Shown: positions 31,071-32,205 of the stretch, piece by piece
Position numbering within the stretch: position 1 is the stretch's first letter
Layout of the letters: every line of letters begins with the position of its first letter
Source: an uncultured Clostridia bacterium
Lineage (GTDB): Bacteria; Bacillota; Clostridia; Oscillospirales; Butyricicoccaceae
Reading direction: 5' to 3'
DNA: 32,205 bases
Assembly (NCBI GenBank): GCA_910589115.1
Contig: CAJUSB010000023.1
Coordinates: 1-32,205, forward strand
The notes under the pieces: model-generated
What the model was told of the DNA's origin: nothing
Seen by the model: only the letters and a program-made list of their open reading frames with translations
Databases searched by the model: none
Made by a program: the position numbers and the translations under genes

Positions 31071-32087
31071 ATGGGAGGAACTAATAAGAGGTCCGATAAC
31101 GTCGTGCTGAAGTATATCGGCAACAATATCATTGTATTCCTGCTGCTCGTTGTGGCCGCGTTCGTTGGCATCACGAGAGAGAATTTCATTTCGTGGAGCA
31201 ACTTTAACAACCTTGCTTCCAATACGGCGGTGCGTTTCCTGATTGCGCTCGGTGTTTCCGGCTGCCTGATTACGAAGGGTACTGACCTTTCTGCGGGCCG
31301 CGCCACTGGCCTTTGTGCCTGCCTTGCAGGCGTGCTGCTCCAGCGTGTTGATTATTCAGGGCGGCTGTTCCCTGGCCTGCCGGAATTTAACCTGTTCACC
31401 GCGCTGCTGGTCGTGCTGCTGGTCGGCGGACTGATTGGCCTGTTTAACGGCTTTATCGTTTCTGTCGTCAAGGTACCGCCTTTCCTCGCTACACTGGGCA
31501 CACAGACCATTGTTTACGGTATTGCGCTGGTCTTTACGAATGCGTCCCCTGTCGGCGGCTTCAAGGAAAGCTACACTAAATTCTGCAACGGCAAAATCCT
31601 TTCCTTTGGCTCATTTGACGGCATCACTTATCTGATGATTATTGCAGCGATTTCGGGCGTATTCTTCTGGCTGCTGTACAACAAAACCACGCATGGCAAA
31701 TATATGTACGCAATTGGCGGCAACGAAAGTGCGGCAGAGGTTTCGGGTGTAAACACGGTCCGTTCCAAGATGATTATTTATACGCTCGCGGGCGTTATGT
31801 ACGGCTTGGCAGGCTATCTGCTGGCGGGCAAATCCGGCGGCGCTTCCTCTGGCCTTGGCATGGGCTACGAGCTGGAAGCAATCGCAGGCGCTACCATCGG
31901 CGGCGTTTCCACCACTGGCGGTATCGGTACGGTGCCTGGCATTCTCGTCGGCGTACTTGTTTTTGAGCTGCTCAAGATCGTGCTTCAGTTCCTTGGCGTA
32001 AACCCCTATTACAATTACATTGTACAGGGCATTGTCATTATCGTCGCGGTCGCACTCGATATCCGAAAGTATCTCGCAAAGAAATAA
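31071..32087 (+). CDS. mglC: Galactose/methyl-galactoside ABC transporter permease
   Basis: The 338-residue integral membrane protein is of the RbsC/MglC family, with about eight to ten hydrophobic segments. The first is near residues 15-36 (NNIIVFLLLVVAAFVG); the family motif GTDLSAGRATGLCACLAG follows the second. VPPFLATLGTQTIVYGIAL and the C-terminal GRxSG-like region GGVSTTGGIGTVPGILVGV are typical of sugar permeases. It forms the translocation channel with MglA. GAGGAGG is 8 nt before the ATG at 31071. A frame starting at 30972 lies inside mglA and is rejected. Last gene of the operon, followed by a strong terminator. Confidence 0.93.
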   Translation: MGGTNKRSDNVVLKYIGNNIIVFLLLVVAAFVGITRENFISWSNFNNLASNTAVRFLIALGVSGCLITKGTDLSAGRATGLCACLAGVLLQRVDYSGRLFPGLPEFNLFTALLVVLLVGGLIGLFNGFIVSVVKVPPFLATLGTQTIVYGIALVFTNASPVGGFKESYTKFCNGKILSFGSFDGITYLMIIAAISGVFFWLLYNKTTHGKYMYAIGGNESAAEVSGVNTVRSKMIIYTLAGVMYGLAGYLLAGKSGGASSGLGMGYELEAIAGATIGGVSTTGGIGTVPGILVGVLVFELLKIVLQFLGVNPYYNYIVQGIVIIVAVALDIRKYLAKK

Positions 32088-32099
32088 ACCCAACGCATC

Positions 32100-32137
32100 A
32101 AAAGCCCGGCATCCTATCGTCTGGATGCCGGGCTTTT
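32100..32137 (+). terminator. Terminator of the mglBAC operon
   Basis: A perfect 15-bp stem (AAAAGCCCGGCATCC/GGATGCCGGGCTTTT) with an 8-nt loop. The flanking A and T runs make it usable in both directions. Confidence 0.92.
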
Positions 32138-32149
32138 CGGTGCGCAGAA

Positions 32150-32205
32150 ATGCGGCGGGGGCCCTACGCGGGCAGCGGCAGGGCTCTGCCCTGCACCCGC
32201 GATTT
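32150..32205. repeat. GC-rich palindromic repeat at the window edge (partial)
   Basis: CAGGGC-tct-GCCCTG inside GC-rich sequence (CGCGGGCAGCGG, CACCCGCG) resembles the REP-like elements at 12452 and 25037 in style, but the element is cut by the window end. Confidence 0.45.

Overview
The window looks like a chromosomal segment of a gut Clostridia bacterium, most likely Oscillospiraceae/Ruminococcaceae. This is an inference from Gram-positive style ribosome binding sites, SLH-domain surface proteins, a BspA-type leucine-rich repeat protein, a class II galT, an Nfn-type flavoprotein pair, and GC-rich palindromic intergenic repeats. Composition is mosaic: the metabolic and transport genes are GC-rich, while the glycan and surface-protein genes are AT-richer.

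1-6.8 kb (minus strand): a surface-glycan operon, read from right to left. It holds a degenerate tyrosine-recombinase-like protein, a GT2 glycosyltransferase, a DegT/StrS-type aminotransferase, an ATP-grasp/HAD fusion, a stand-alone GT-B-like protein, and a GT2/GT-B-like fusion that leaves the window at the left edge. The last two share a paralogous domain.

6.8-10.1 kb: mobile-DNA debris around a tRNA-Thr(CGU). A compact, apparently intact tyrosine recombinase has a promoter enclosed by a 15-bp inverted repeat. A dead IS5-type element carries a TA-flanked MITE inserted exactly in frame. Two group II intron relics are present, one placed immediately after a terminator hairpin, and that relic contains a 380-bp palindromic element. 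Upstream of it a consensus promoter and a terminator bound a gene-less transcript of about 195 nt, probably a small RNA.

10.1-15 kb: an nfnA-nfnB-like pair (minus), a small two-helix membrane protein (plus), a second candidate non-coding RNA of about 190 nt (minus) with its own promoter and terminator, and a condensation/acyltransferase-fold protein (plus).

15.1-22.1 kb (minus strand): two surface-display operons. Each pairs a large secreted protein with a following SLH-anchored protein. The two SLH proteins seem to share an N-terminal domain and the two large proteins a C-terminal domain, which suggests matched cargo/anchor pairs. The second operon starts with a small helix-turn-helix protein, and its LRR gene has a one-base frame problem in a poly-A tract directly after the start codon.

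22.4-32.2 kb: a galactose module. galT, galE, galK and a LacI-family regulator lie on the minus strand; mglB-mglA-mglC (galactose/methyl-galactoside ABC transporter) diverge on the plus strand. Two perfect inverted copies of a TTTAGTAAA-type operator overlap the galK promoter, and one related site lies before mglB. Imported galactose would be phosphorylated by GalK and converted by GalT and GalE to glucose-1-phosphate. Tandem and palindromic repeats fill the galE-galK gap and the galK leader.
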